64,000 nucleotides of DNA from Zarea fungicola (taxonomy: Eukaryota; Ascomycota; Sordariomycetes; Hypocreales; Cordycipitaceae): contig FWCC01000079.1 in NCBI GenBank assembly GCA_900169235.1, forward strand, positions 124,001-188,000, written 5' to 3'. A model generated the notes under the pieces. The model searched no databases. It was not told where the DNA came from and worked only from the letters and a program-made list of their open reading frames with translations. A program made the position numbers and the translations under genes. Below are positions 45,246 to 56,908 of this stretch, one piece after another (within the stretch, counting starts at the first letter, position 1; every line of letters begins with the position of its first letter).

Positions 45246-48200
45246 GCCCGGACGGAGTGGATTTTACGAGTCTTGTTTTCCTCGCTGCTGAAAGTGAGCC
45301 AGCCGATCAGGCAGTACAAATATACGCGCCGGAGCAAAGAAAAAAAAAGAGGGTCTCGGTGGGCGTTTTGCTGATTTCAGTCAGGATACTGCACAGTGAC
45401 TGTGTGAAGATGACTCTGAAAGTGGTGTAGATTAATTAGCGATGACGGACGACAGCCTCTTCGAGGTGCCCCACAGCTAACAACAGTCACCCACCACCTA
45501 ACAAATGATAACCAACTTATTTATCAATAAAACGGACTGCTGGCCAGACTGCCAGCAGGCCGGCAATCTCAGCAAAGTTCCTACAAACGCATCCTTCTTC
45601 TTCTTGCCACCGCCGGCAGCCTGCTTTATCATCTTCCCGGTTGATTTTAAACTACTTCTCTGACAGGAAGCTTGCCGGATTATCAATCAATCCTTCTGTT
45701 TCGTTTTCCCAGGATGCCGAATTTGACGACCAAATTCTATTCCCTCAACAATCGGAAAGTCACAGGATACCTGGTTTATGCGGATTCCCTTCCACTCCTT
45801 GTTTCTGACTTGCATGGGGCGAGGGGCGTTTACAGCTGAGTCCAACTATCAGTACGTTTCGCGTCTAGTCATGATACCTAGAAACCATGCTTGTGCTACT
45901 GTCAGAAAAAAAGACGACAAAAAAAAATGATGGAGGAAAGAGAGCTTTCCTTCGTGCGACGTTCAAACAGAAGACCGGGAGTCCACCAGAGCGCCGAGCG
46001 AGCCGCACCCCCCTTTTTTCAGTTTCCCGCGCTGTACAGTACCTGTCTCTTTCTTCTTGTGGGAATGGGCTGCTTTCCACATAAATACCGTGCCTTGTGC
46101 GACAAAGTTTACCAGGTAGTATGTGCATCATATTGCCTGTATGTTTCGGCTGTGGTGATGGCGAGTTGCGAACAAAGAAATCAGCCTTTCCCTACTCCGC
46201 TGTACACAGGGCACCTGCAACGGCCTCCCTCCTCCAGAATAGTGCTGGGCAAGGTTTCTTCAATGACACGCGTCACAGAGATGGCCTCAAGAACCACTGG
46301 ATTACACGGCTTTTGGAAAATACTCCGTCATCTTGTGAAAGATATCACGAGCACTACCGTAGAACATTTGACAGCTAACAGCCGCCAGGTACTCACACGT
46401 GGATGAAAGGCAACGCCTATGCTTCACTGTCATCATACCACAGATCAAATCTACGAATAGCAGCTGCATAGATAGCCTGCATCGCCCGTTTTTGGTAGTT
46501 TGAAGCGGGTTTTTCTCGCAAACCACGTTGCAGTGAATTGCAGGTAACCCGGCCCCCTTCAATCTTTGAACCGTACAGCAACCAATCTCCCACACAAACT
46601 CTCACCGCCCCCAAAAGACATAATAATAATCACACTGCCATCATCAACGCGTTGTACGACTTTAGGATGGTGGGAGTGTGCATTATGTGTCCGACATCGC
46701 TGGTAGTCAGACCTTACCAGTCTGCCTCTCGTGTAGACCAGCTCTCCCCCACTGCATTACGAAATCGAAATGGCCGAATTCAAGGAAAAGCAAATCCCAG
46801 TACGTATGAACCGTGAGACAGATCATGCTGTGGCATGTCCAGATCAGTGACGACTTCGGTCACTTTTGATACCCACCATACCATCACTCCTACAAGCCGC
46901 CGGGCTGCAGTTGCTGCACGCTGCGAGCTGCTGTTTGCGCAACTATGGATTCATGTGCGTCACTTTATGTTTATGTACACTCCCCATGAGGGATTGTGTA
47001 GTTGATGGTTTTTTTTTTTTTTTTGCAAGCGGAAGGCAACCCGAAGGGAATGCTGCCCCTCGCCATGTAACTAAGGCCCGATGACGGCCTGCCCACTTCG
47101 AGAAAACGCCAATAGGAACAGAAGAACCGCCAGCAATTCCAAAATTGTTGGCCACGACTCTGATTCAATGGCAAGAGTGCAACGATAGCAAGCGAGCGTC
47201 GGGCATGCGAATCCCATCTGGAGAGGAGTGCTGGCAGGACCGGAACCCCTGGCCTGATTCAGCTGCACCTACATTGCGGTCTTGGACTGCACATAGCCAA
47301 TTCCATGCGCACACGAGAAGTCTTCCGCATATCCCGCCGCGAGGTTGTCTATGAGCTCCGTTCATCTGCCCCAAGGTTACCAAAATCTCCCTACCGGACC
47401 AGGCTGGGCATATCGTGCACTGCCGTCGCAACGAGGAGAAAAGGTTTCTCTCTGCTCGACGAAAGTCATACAATCGTGGTTCATGCAGGAAGTTTGCCCG
47501 CTGGTCTGACAGGGTACAATCAAATTGAGATTGGGAGGGCCCAAAAGACACCACTACGCCCAGTTTATGTGATTTGGGCAGCACAATCAATACCATCACC
47601 GCAGGGCATAAATCGTAGTCATTGGCGGCAATGTCGCACATCTTTGCGGGTGTCTGATGTTTGCTTCTCACGATACTGTTGCGAGGTGGTAATACGGCCG
47701 ATTTGTGCCATGTGAATACTCCAGCACGCCCCTTATTTGCATGTTCGGGCTGATGTGATTCTCTGACGCCCCTGGGCGAGGCGAAGCCTCTTCCACTAAA
47801 CTATGGAGATGGCCAGCGTGCTCTAGACCGGGGGCTCATTGCTTTGAGGACATATATTTCCCCAAGCGTTTGGAACTGAACAGTTGCTACTCTAATGTGT
47901 TTAGCTTACAGCGCTCCCAATTTGTGTAAGATCAGCAGTCAGTTCCGGATGCGTTTCCACGCGGCACACACGCTGAGCGAAGTGGTTCATGCACCCGAGA
48001 CTGGGTATATGTTGTATATACTTATGCATATGCACCATACCATTTCTTAATGTATCTGAAGCACCAAAATCAATGAGGAAGAAAAAGCAACAGGCGACTG
48101 ATGGCGTAGGAAAACCGTACCCGGGGTCTGTCAGCCTTTCGAATGGCCTGATACACCCTCATAAGCTCGTGTGACCCCTCACGATAATGACTTCAGCGAC

Positions 48201-48704
48201 TAGCATGTTGTACGAAGGCAATCAACTCCTTGTTTAGTCCGTTTGTGATTGTATGGCCCGTAGTTCCATCGACCACCCCTCCTACTCGTTGTTCAGTAGC
48301 AAGGTTTGTCCGAAGTCGCGGGGTGACCAACGGCTTCCTCCTCCAACGGAACGCCACGTTGATCTTTTTCGTAAATCCTTCGTAGCATTAATTAGAAAGA
48401 ACATATGCTGCACATAGCCCATCTGATTTTGCAAGTGCTCACGCGCCAAGCAACAACGGCGCAAGAGGCACTATCAGCACCGTCAGGTAGACACTGGGCC
48501 AGCTGCAAACTGGTGATTTCGTGAGGGTACAATTGTCTCCGCTATACCATAAACATACCATTTTACAAGGTGAGATCTAAATTCTAACCGTGGGAGATAT
48601 ACGCGGGCTGCCATGTCAAAATACGAAAAGATTGCATGATGCATGCTTCAATCGTACTTAACCAGTCCGATATGCTGGGGACACTAGAGACCAAAACATG
48701 AACG

Positions 48705-48731
48705 AAATAAATAAATAAGTAAATAAATAAA
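48705..48731. repeat. (AAAT)n microsatellite
   Basis: About six imperfect AAAT units (one interrupted by G) in non-coding DNA. Confidence 0.85.
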
Positions 48732-49303
48732 GTCATACTAATTCCGGAGGCCCTTTAAGGCTCAATTTCAAGCCAAGAATAGCCTGTGTTTTAAAGAGCG
48801 AACTTGCAGCTCTCCGTTCACCCCTGTTCGCCACATGCCTTCCCGTCAAAGGCAGCCAATAGCATCAGTGAGGCTACTTTTTCCGGCCACAAAATAACGT
48901 CCCTCTGAATGCAAAGCGCCGCCAGGAGAACTATGGGGAGACGGAATCTCCGTAGCTGGCGTGGGAAGGACGGTTCTCTGGCACTATGTAATGAGTCGAT
49001 GTTGGCGCCGGCTACCTGCATGAGTAGAAGGCAGTTCGGAAATGAGCGAGGCAGATAGATTCACGCCACAGTAGAAAACAAAAAAAAATGAAACAAGAGA
49101 AAGAAATACGGTCAGTAATTTCGGTTGTCATTTTTTGGCTAGGATTGCACCCTGAATGTGATTGCAAGTGCCTTGAATGAGTGAATGGATGAATGGATGA
49201 ATGGGTTGTGAATAAGGCCAAAAATCAAGGAGGCAAAATACCCACCGTCTCGAATCTGTTGCACAAGCTAAACAACAAATGCTTGCTGCCCGCCTCCCCA
49301 GTA

Positions 49304-49324
49304 TTTTTTTTTTAAAAAAAAAAA
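49304..49324. repeat. T10A11 palindrome
   Basis: Ten T followed by eleven A, a near-perfect palindromic homopolymer junction. A second, larger copy of this arrangement occurs at 54391-54423, so the pair flanks the NDT80-like gene. Confidence 0.85.
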
Positions 49325-49730
49325 TCTTCTTCTTTTTCTTCAATGATCTTATTTTAAACCCAAGAAAACTGCCGGTGGCGGGCTGCTGGCCCCGTTTGAC
49401 CCAATTACTAGGAGCAGTTGCCGTCCCGTTGGAAGTGATCATACGCCCCCTACCAAACTGAGCGTGACGAGCCGTATGTTATTTTCGTAAAGCAAAAGGC
49501 CCGCGATTTCGCGCGCAGAAAGTTGGGTTCGGGGCAGGCGACCCTCGCTGGCTCTGATTCACTGACGATGATCTGGCGGGCGCACGCCCCCCTCCAGCGC
49601 CAGCGGTTTCGTTCTTTTGGTCGTGCCCAATGGCAGCATGACAAGATGGGTCCCTATTTACGATTGACATTGTATGTTTGAGAGTGGGTATGAGTATGCC
49701 GCTTGATTGTGACGAAGATTCCGAGGCGGG

Positions 49731-52405
49731 TGAGTGAGCAGCCTCGGTTTCCCCCCTCTCCCTCTTACATATAAAATAGGTCCATCTCCCATCACATCCA
49801 CACCCTTACACTGTTACAAAACATTGGTTAGCTTCAAGAAGACATCTTTTGCAACGTGGAAACATATTCAAGAAGGATTTCCTTGCATCTCACCCATCTT
49901 GCTTTACTTCGTAAAGCATCTCACTTGACTGTAAGTGTACCGTGCCTCGATCGTTTCCCCACACTGGCTCCGTTTGCACCGTCAAACGGAAGACTTTATG
50001 CTACGTCGGACCTTTTTATTCCCCCTTTCCTCTTCCTCGCTTCTGTGCTGCGGTTTTTTTCTCTTCAACTGTCCCGTTGTGGCTGGATGTAATCAATGCC
50101 ATCTGCCGATCTGCCGATCTGCACGATGGTTGATGTTCGTCGCATCGCCGTTGCATCTCCACAGACACTAATACGATCGCCTCATTCTAGTCCGATCCGA
50201 TCGCCCCGAACTTGACACAAGAATAATCTATATTCGCAGGGTAAGTGTCATATTGGTACTCTGTCTCGCCTCCCCGTCGATTCGTCTGGCGGATCGCTAT
50301 CTACCTGGCGGCTGAATTTGTCTGCTGCTGTACTCTTCCCAAACCGGCCCTTCACTTTCATAGTTTTGGATCTCAGCCGAAATTGAACCTCAATATGTTC
50401 ACTTGGCTGACTTATTCAAATAGTCACCGACTCTTCATTTGAAGTTACGATACTCTGTTGGTGCTTGCCGACATCCGCTTCACAAGTACGGCTGTTTTTG
50501 CAGTCAACCCGCATATCAGCAAACGCCAGAAGCTATCCATACCCAAGAAATTGGTTCTGCGAGCTCTGTCCGCAGACATTGAATCGCATGCATTCCCAGC
50601 ACGTCAAGGTATGTCCAAACAAATGAATGCAGTGGCTCTCTTCGGTATCGGTCTGGCGGCGACGGCGATAGCGACAGCGACGAATTGCCTTGGCTTCAAT
50701 CGTCTCAGCGTCACACTAGCGCCTACAAAACAGCCGGCTTTCTTTGCCAAATAAATGGCCAGCAAGAGACATTTCTGTAAGTAAAGTGCGAATTCCTTCA
50801 TTTGTCAATCGAACCCTACAAATCATGATGAATTGCAAGCCCTCCAAAATCTGCTCTACCTCCCCACACAATCTACCCAGTCGTCTGAACTACACCTATC
50901 CACCACCCAGAGAGGTAATGCCAGCAATTTCAATGTTGTCCAATGGCTGCAAATGCCGGCTAGGGGTGGAGTACGGTCTTATGCAGGCAACTTTGGGAGA
51001 GCAAAGTCTGAATGATGGTTCTTGGGTAGCGCACGCGGAAGCCTCCGCTAGCAACCGCCACACCCCCCTGTTCCGGTGTGGGAGATAAACTCATCACCAG
51101 CATCTTCTGGTGTGGGCATTGCGATCAGAAAAGTACCCCAAGGTACAGTACCTTGGCTCAACCAGGCAGGCGCCGCCACCGCCATGCCATGCAGCTCACC
51201 CATGTAATCGCATGGCTAGCGTTGGCACACCCTAAGCAAGGCCAGCCTTTGGCATTTTTTGCTAGGGTCCTCTTCTGCCCCAAAAAACTCACACGACTCA
51301 CTCACATTCAAGAGTTGATTGCTAATACACATCCGACAGCAGGGACAACTGAACACCGGGCAATGAGCCTTGTCGGCGGAGCGCATCTCATGGAGGGGGC
51401 GTGCGATGACGATGAGAGTGGTGACCCAAAGACTCCAGATGGGGCCATCGGGATGCCGCATGTTGCCTGCCCGACCGAGGAACAATAGAGAGCATGACAC
51501 TTTTGAATACATAGGTACACAGTTCTGACATGGATTTCTTGATCTGCAGCAGGACTACGATTCCTCCACCCCGGCGTGTGGGGAGGTCGACTTCTTCGCG
51601 ATTTCGTCCCAGGCAGGTGAAATGAGGTCAGTTGTTGCTCTCTCTTTATTGGGACATTCGGACCTTTGTAGTCTCTTTTCACTCCCAGACCCCCCTCCCT
51701 CATTGCCCAATCTGTCTTTTATTATACCTTTTACACAAGTAAGAGCTTCCGTCAACCGGTTCTCTTTTACAGCTGCTCCCACCCCTGTCGCACCAGACAC
51801 AACTATACGGTGGACAGACAGACATTGGACTGTATCCGTCTGTTACTTTATATACTTGCCCTTCACCTCCCTTTATTGTTTTACTATTTACACTTTACAT
51901 AATGCCATCTTTCCATCGTCCTGCATTTTGCTGCTCTCATCCCTCTCCTGCTGTACACAGCGTGACTCGTCATTCTATCATACACAACTTGCTGGCTGTG
52001 TTGTCATCGTGCAAGTGAGTGTGCCAGTGTACCGTTACACAAAGCGCGCTCGTGTCACCTTAAGACCCCTACCTCTCCCGCCCAGACGCCCTCCATCTTT
52101 GTCGTCACTTATCGTGAGACTCACCAATATAAATAGGTATAACCAAGAGGGGGCCACACAGCCCATTGTCGACTTAACGCAACAGCAATCACTTCTGTTC
52201 CCCAGTCCGCCTATCGCAGCAGGGTCTGGTTTTACATCTGACAGCAGCTTCTATCCGCAAAGCACATCAAACTATCCAGCATTCGACACCCGTCAACGTC
52301 TTCCAAGCCAGTGCGTATTCAACCCTTTCTACTTCCTTATCGCCAGGACATCTCCTTTGTCCAAAATCTGGTATCACTATTAAATCACTGGTTCCACTGA
52401 CATGG
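49731..52405 (+). promoter_or_regulatory. long upstream or leader region of the NDT80-like gene
   Basis: Sequence from about 49730 changes character: long pyrimidine-rich stretches (CCCCTCTCCCTC, CCTCTTCCTCG) and several splice-donor-like sites (GTAAGT at about 49930, 50241 and 50777; GTATGT at about 50609) without a sustained coding frame. This fits a long 5' untranslated leader with introns, as reported for large fungal regulators. The last part (about 52130-52310) is a candidate coding exon ending in TFD-like residues FDTRQRLPSQ. With donor GTGCGT at 52311 and acceptor GCCAG at 52419 it would splice in phase to SSVAAHPLSTF of the main exon, but no ATG is visible in that frame nearby. Confidence 0.45.
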
Positions 52406-53938
52406 ATGTTTCTCGCCAGGTCGTCCGTCGCAGCACATCCGCTCTCAACCTTTAGGGGTCCAGTAACTCTCCATCCTCCGCAGCAGATGAGTATGAAGGA
52501 GCAGTATAGCTCGGGGACGCCAAAGTTTGGGAGACCGGCAGAAATGCGACACACATCACCTCAGGCTTACCATAACGTCGTGATGCAGCCGTCATCGTGG
52601 GGTAACCATGCGCCTCTGCCACTGAGTAGCTCATATCACACGCCGCAGGAATCGGGAGAAGACAGCCACAGCCCCCCATTCTCTTCACGGGCGCCTGAAG
52701 ACGTTGTGTTGCCCATGGAAAACACAGAGACGCTCGGAACGCTCCAATACCTTGACAACAATGCCGCTACCAATGGGACAACGGTTGAGCCAACAATTTC
52801 GGCGACCATCCATAAAAACTTCTTCATGGGTGAGAAATTCTACACATGCTATCGAAGAAACTACATGGCATGCAATTGTTCGTTTTCACTCGCACCATAC
52901 CTTCCAGGGGTTCAACTGTACTTTACGCCAATCGGCAGCAGCACGCCGATTCAGGTCGGTGGGTTTGCCATGTGCATTTCCGCGATTGTATCCGCCTCAC
53001 AGCATCAGGAGGTGACGATTCTCCAGCACACGCCAAAGAGGGACAAGGGACCGATCAGCGAGCCTCAGAAACATCATGTTGGCCCAAAGACCAGACCGAA
53101 TGGTGGTACTCCACCACACCTAGGTGGATACAACGACGGTGTGCAGTCGCACTCGCGACCCATGTACGTGGACTTGTACGGAATGAATGGGTGCCAGTCG
53201 CTGCCGACGGAGCACAACTTTGATCGAATCCAGTTCAAAACGGCGACCGCAAACAATGGGGAGCGCAGGGCTGGACAGCAGTGCTACAAGCTGGTAGTCG
53301 AGCTGTGGGCGGATCTTGGCCCGCAAGTTGCCGACCGTTGGGTCAAGGTAGCGATCCAGAAGTCGACCGATATTGTTGTCCGAGGAAGGTCCCCCGGTCA
53401 TTACCAGAAAGAGAGGCGCAGGAGCACTCAGGGCAGCGGAGGTGGCCCATCGCCGCATGGTGGCCACAACCCGCCTGGCGGGAATACCGGCATGGGCGAA
53501 TACAGCAACGGCGGCATGCTGAGTGGGCAGCCCAACGGCTATGGCGCGCCGAGTCCCTACGAGCCCCGTGGCGGAGGTGGCGGCGGCATGTACGGTGGTG
53601 GAGGACTTCGCCCGTCGGAAGTTGGGCGTCGCGACATGGTAGCCTACCCGCTCGAGAACAAGCCTTTCGACCGCTCGAGGATGTTTCCTTCCTCCTACAC
53701 CAGTCCCAATGTCTATGGCGACTCTGGCTTGTTTCACCAGAACGTGCAGACGGCAGGTGTATCGCCTCACGATGTGTACGGAAAGCCACGCAACACTGAG
53801 CCGGACATGGGTGTGCTGCCACGACCCTCCGAGCCCCCACTGCGCATGCAGGGGGGCCAGCTCGACGGACGCTGCACCAATAACCCATACTCGCTGCCCT
53901 CTCTGGTGTCGGGAAATTTTGTGTCGAGCTCCTCCTAG
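52406..53938 (+). CDS. NDT80/PhoG-like (p53-fold) transcription factor, VIB-1/XprG-like
   Basis: Predicted 510-residue nuclear regulator in one long exon from the ATG at 52406 (MFLARSSVAAHPL). The central NDT80-type DNA-binding domain runs from about ISATIHKNFFMGEKFYTCYR through PMYVDLYGMNGCQSLPTEHN and IQFKTATANNGERR to WVKVAIQKSTDIVVRGRSPG, the motif order of Neurospora VIB-1 and Aspergillus XprG. These factors control extracellular proteases, starvation response and heterokaryon-incompatibility cell death. The C-terminal third is Gly/Pro/Asn-rich and disordered (GGGGGGMYGGGG), a likely activation region. An alternative N-terminus is possible by splicing 52310 to 52420, which removes MFLAR. 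FSD-1 and meiotic NDT80 paralogues share the domain, so the VIB-1 assignment is likely, not proven. Confidence 0.85.
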   Translation: MFLARSSVAAHPLSTFRGPVTLHPPQQMSMKEQYSSGTPKFGRPAEMRHTSPQAYHNVVMQPSSWGNHAPLPLSSSYHTPQESGEDSHSPPFSSRAPEDVVLPMENTETLGTLQYLDNNAATNGTTVEPTISATIHKNFFMGEKFYTCYRRNYMACNCSFSLAPYLPGVQLYFTPIGSSTPIQVGGFAMCISAIVSASQHQEVTILQHTPKRDKGPISEPQKHHVGPKTRPNGGTPPHLGGYNDGVQSHSRPMYVDLYGMNGCQSLPTEHNFDRIQFKTATANNGERRAGQQCYKLVVELWADLGPQVADRWVKVAIQKSTDIVVRGRSPGHYQKERRRSTQGSGGGPSPHGGHNPPGGNTGMGEYSNGGMLSGQPNGYGAPSPYEPRGGGGGGMYGGGGLRPSEVGRRDMVAYPLENKPFDRSRMFPSSYTSPNVYGDSGLFHQNVQTAGVSPHDVYGKPRNTEPDMGVLPRPSEPPLRMQGGQLDGRCTNNPYSLPSLVSGNFVSSSS

Positions 53939-54182
53939 GTCGAAACAAATCTCGGTCAAAGTGGAGTTTCCAGAGAAGCCAACGCTGCGGGAGGAAATGA
54001 CGACTCTTGCTTCCTCGCAGCGGAATTCTACAACTAACACACGATGCACGCCCCTGGGTGGAACTACGAGCAAGAATCTCGACTCCACAGAGCGCTCCTT
54101 AGTACTGTTGGTCGGGGACTGTTAGACTAAGAAAGAATTGGGAAGTATTTTTGCTGAATCTTTTTCCCTGTCTTTGGTTTTC

Positions 54183-54242
54183 TTGGTTTGGTTTGGTTTG
54201 GTTTGGTTTGGTTTGGTTTGGTTTGGTTTGGTTTGGTTTGGT
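54183..54242. repeat. (TTTGG)12 pentanucleotide microsatellite
   Basis: Twelve near-perfect TTTGG units about 245 bp downstream of the NDT80-like stop, likely inside its 3' untranslated region. An open frame on the other strand (KPNQT repeats) only reflects the five-base period. Confidence 0.95.
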
Positions 54243-54390
54243 ACATGGGATTGATAGGCTGCAAAGCCCGGAGCATGGGCAGGATCTAAAACCAATTTCT
54301 AAATTGGTAAGGCTTGGTGTTGAAAGGATCTCTGTTTTCGCACACACACACGCACACACAAGCAAATTATTTTGTCAGAGATTTTTGTGT

Positions 54391-54423
54391 GTCTTTTTTT
54401 TTTTTTTAAAAAAAAAAAAAGAC
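54391..54423. repeat. T14A13 perfect palindrome with GTC/GAC ends
   Basis: GTC, fourteen T, thirteen A, GAC: a 33-bp inverted repeat able to form a pure A:U stem on either strand. It lies about 455 bp after the NDT80-like stop and could mark a transcript end, though fungal genes do not use hairpin terminators. Confidence 0.9.
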
Positions 54424-56380
54424 TTGCTTGATGACAATGCTGGAGAGGGTTGAAACTAGCTCGGAGAGGATTCTTTAACGATTGCATTAACGGCCGCCAT
54501 TCATCTATACAGGAGTTTCTGAGTTGAATAAATTACAAATCTACCAAATACATTCTTGTACACAGTTTTTATGACTAACTAGTGCGTTTTGGCCATGTTG
54601 GTGGCTTGCATCTTCATACCAACCACGGAGAAATAAAATCTTTGTCTCGCCAAGCCGGTCTGAAGAACAGAAGCACAGACCAGGCAGTCTGGGCAGCCTG
54701 GGCAGCCTGGCCTGCCATCCTCATCGCAGGCTCTCGCTGAGCATTTGGACCTTCTTCTATTTTGAAATATTATGCAGAAGAACGGTTGCACAAGATATTG
54801 TGCAACCACTGTATCTGGTTCGTACAGCTGCACAGACACACCAAACATGGAAAAACAATGTTTGAAGGCTAGTCTACATGGCATACGACCGTTTTGTTCG
54901 AGTTGTTAAAGATCAGCCTCCGCCGCTGTCCTTTACCTCGCTTATTGAACTACGAGAACGGCAAGGATAGCTTCTATTTATAAACCAAAAAAAATATATC
55001 CGTCTTTATTTCTTTGAAGAAAGGAACATGTCTATTTTAATTCAACTGCGGGGATCCACTGGCCAGGCTGGCGGCTGCTGTGTGGCTCGGTGTAGACCTT
55101 TTGGCACTAAGAGAGATGCGAGAGTGCATATGATTTGGGTCGACGTGCGTTTTGGATCACTGACCGGCTGCATGGAGCCATTAGAGACGCTCTAATAAGA
55201 AAGAACCGGGAAAAAAAGAGATTGACGCAGCTTGGCTGTGGGTAGAGTTGGAGGAGAATGCCACTTCATTCGTCTACTGTCAATGGTTTGTGGCTTTCAC
55301 GGGAACGGGTGGTGGCATTTTGTTTCCTTTGTCTGTGTAACAATGGCAAAGTAGCGGTAAGACCTATATTTTTTTTGCTCGTGCTTTCTCAAGTCAAAGG
55401 AAAAGAAGGAATGATCAAGCTCATGATGAAAACAGCTCATGCAAACAATGGTGGGCTAATTTGTCACAAGCCTGCCGTCAAAGCATCAGCCTTGTCCCAT
55501 TTGACCCTGCGTACTTTTCATTTTTGGTTTTGTTCTCGAACGTAGCCTCGAATAAAGTTGTTTCTGCCACCCCTCCAACTAACCTTTCAACTAGTAAGCC
55601 AATCGTCCCAACTAGACTGGCTCGGCTCGCGCGCCGAGCTTGCTAGCTAGTTCTAAAGACACACCTCCCTCCTAGTACCTGGCACTCCGGCGCTACGTAT
55701 TAGCCTGCCTGCCGTACAACCTGCTGCATCTTGCATAAGTTTCGACAGGCTACTGTGCGGCTACTGTGTAATTTGTGGTTTGGTTCGGTACTCGATCCTG
55801 TTGCCTATTCGGATTTGGACCCTGGCCGGAGCGGGAAAAAATATGAAGGATCATACGTCTACAAGGATTGAAAGTAACTACATAAAGAAGGCAAAGGTGC
55901 TTAGATGGAGAAAGTTTAGTGTGACGTTTGTGCCGTGTCGCATGAGGGCTTTTTTCTTTCTTCATTCAGGCATTGCACTGACGCCATTTTGAAGTGTAGG
56001 CTCGGATTGCTTTAACCCCATTTCTATTACGGTTAAACATCCGAACATCGGTGGGGTTAAAAAAATTAAGATGGCCGTATTAGTGATGACATACATGGCG
56101 CTCTGCCTATCGAGTGAGCTAGCATCTGCGGGCGAGAATACCTGCAGCTTCCTGTCCTGGGTGGGTGTATGACCAACAACAACATCTCCGAGGATAGTTG
56201 TAATCGGATCAGTGCCTATTCTTTCCAGCTTATGTATCATCGGCTGGTTCCCAAACCGTGACTCCAGCCATACATGTTACGAAACCTGTAGTTAAAAGAC
56301 GCAAGACAGTGAGGCCATTCGGTATGTTGACAACCATGTTTAAGTGCTAGTGCAGCAAAAACAAAAGTATCAGCCATGCT

Positions 56381-56389
56381 GTCGTCAAG
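56381..56389. repeat. left 9-bp target-site duplication GTCGTCAAG
   Basis: Identical to 56900-56908 and directly abutting the element's left inverted repeat. Confidence 0.88.
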
Positions 56390-56899
56390 GAGTAGTGAAT
56401 TTTGACACTCGCATTTTGAAAACGAACACTCACGCTATACCATTTCCGTTATAGACCCACATACTCCCAACTAGCGCAGGAATTCAGCCAATTAAAATAT
56501 AGGTTTCCTAGAGCTCGCGAGCCTCAAGATCAGGAATAGAGATGTGCTACCATTATGGCCTCTCCAGCAAGAGCTTACTTAGGCCTTCTTTAGGTCCTCA
56601 AGGACACAGATAACCGCTACGCCTAGCACTTTACCATATATAATGCCGGCTGCTGTGTCGCAGGTGACCTATTAGGGCTATAGACTGCCTCTCTTACAGC
56701 CAATTTAGCCAGCTTCATTGCTGCCTTTACAATAGCATCAAATTTTGGCAACCTCTATGGCAGCCACTATTAAACTAGAATCAATTATTTCTCAGTGTAA
56801 GTATCTTTGCAAATTTAGGTAGAGAAAATACAAGGCTGTTCCTAATACGGTATAGCGTGAGTGTTCGTTTTCAAAATGCGAGGGGCAAATTCACTACTC
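56390..56899. mobile_element. non-autonomous Mutator-like (MULE) MITE, 510 bp
   Basis: Terminal inverted repeats of about 52 bp, 56390-56441 and 56849-56899, begin GAGTAGTGAATTT. After a small mismatched patch they share a 34-bp perfect inner part starting CTCGCATTTTGAAAACG. Direct 9-bp duplications GTCGTCAAG flank both ends exactly. Long inverted repeats with a 9-bp target duplication are the hallmark of Mutator-like elements. The interior (about 400 bp) is AT-rich without a transposase frame, so movement would need an enzyme supplied elsewhere. It sits between the NDT80-like gene and the folate gene, outside any coding sequence. Superfamily assignment rests on duplication size and repeat length only. 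Confidence 0.88.
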
Positions 56900-56908
56900 G
56901 TCGTCAAG
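56900..56908. repeat. right 9-bp target-site duplication GTCGTCAAG
   Basis: Matches 56381-56389 base for base, immediately after the element's right end. Confidence 0.88.

Larger units (their letters stand above)
45246..49730. other. gene-poor intergenic region
   Basis: This 4.5-kb stretch contains many short open frames, the longest about 170 codons, none with convincing codon bias, splice-linked extension or domain. It holds an (AAAT)n tract, a T16 run at about 47009, and a T10A11 palindrome near 49304. It may contain non-coding transcripts, but I see no direct evidence. Confidence 0.45.
53939..56380. other. 3' region of the NDT80-like gene and intergenic DNA
   Basis: The first 500 bp probably hold the 3' untranslated region, with the TTTGG repeat and the T14A13 palindrome. 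The rest has no supported gene. A short tandem of CTGGGCAGC occurs at about 54690. Confidence 0.5.

Noticed and set aside
47165..47671. 169-codon frame on the - strand in the gene-poor region
   Set aside because: No codon bias, splice continuation or familiar motif; expected by chance over several kilobases.
47758..47812. tRNA-like stretch on the - strand (an A-box-like TAGTTTAGTGG followed by a possible anticodon arm)
   Set aside because: No B-box (GGTTCRANNCC) or matching acceptor stem follows at the right distance, so it is not a tRNA gene; a chance match or an old fragment.
53120..54088. 322-codon open frame antisense to the NDT80-like gene
   Set aside because: Shadow of GC-rich third positions in the Gly/Pro-rich tail; no recognisable protein.
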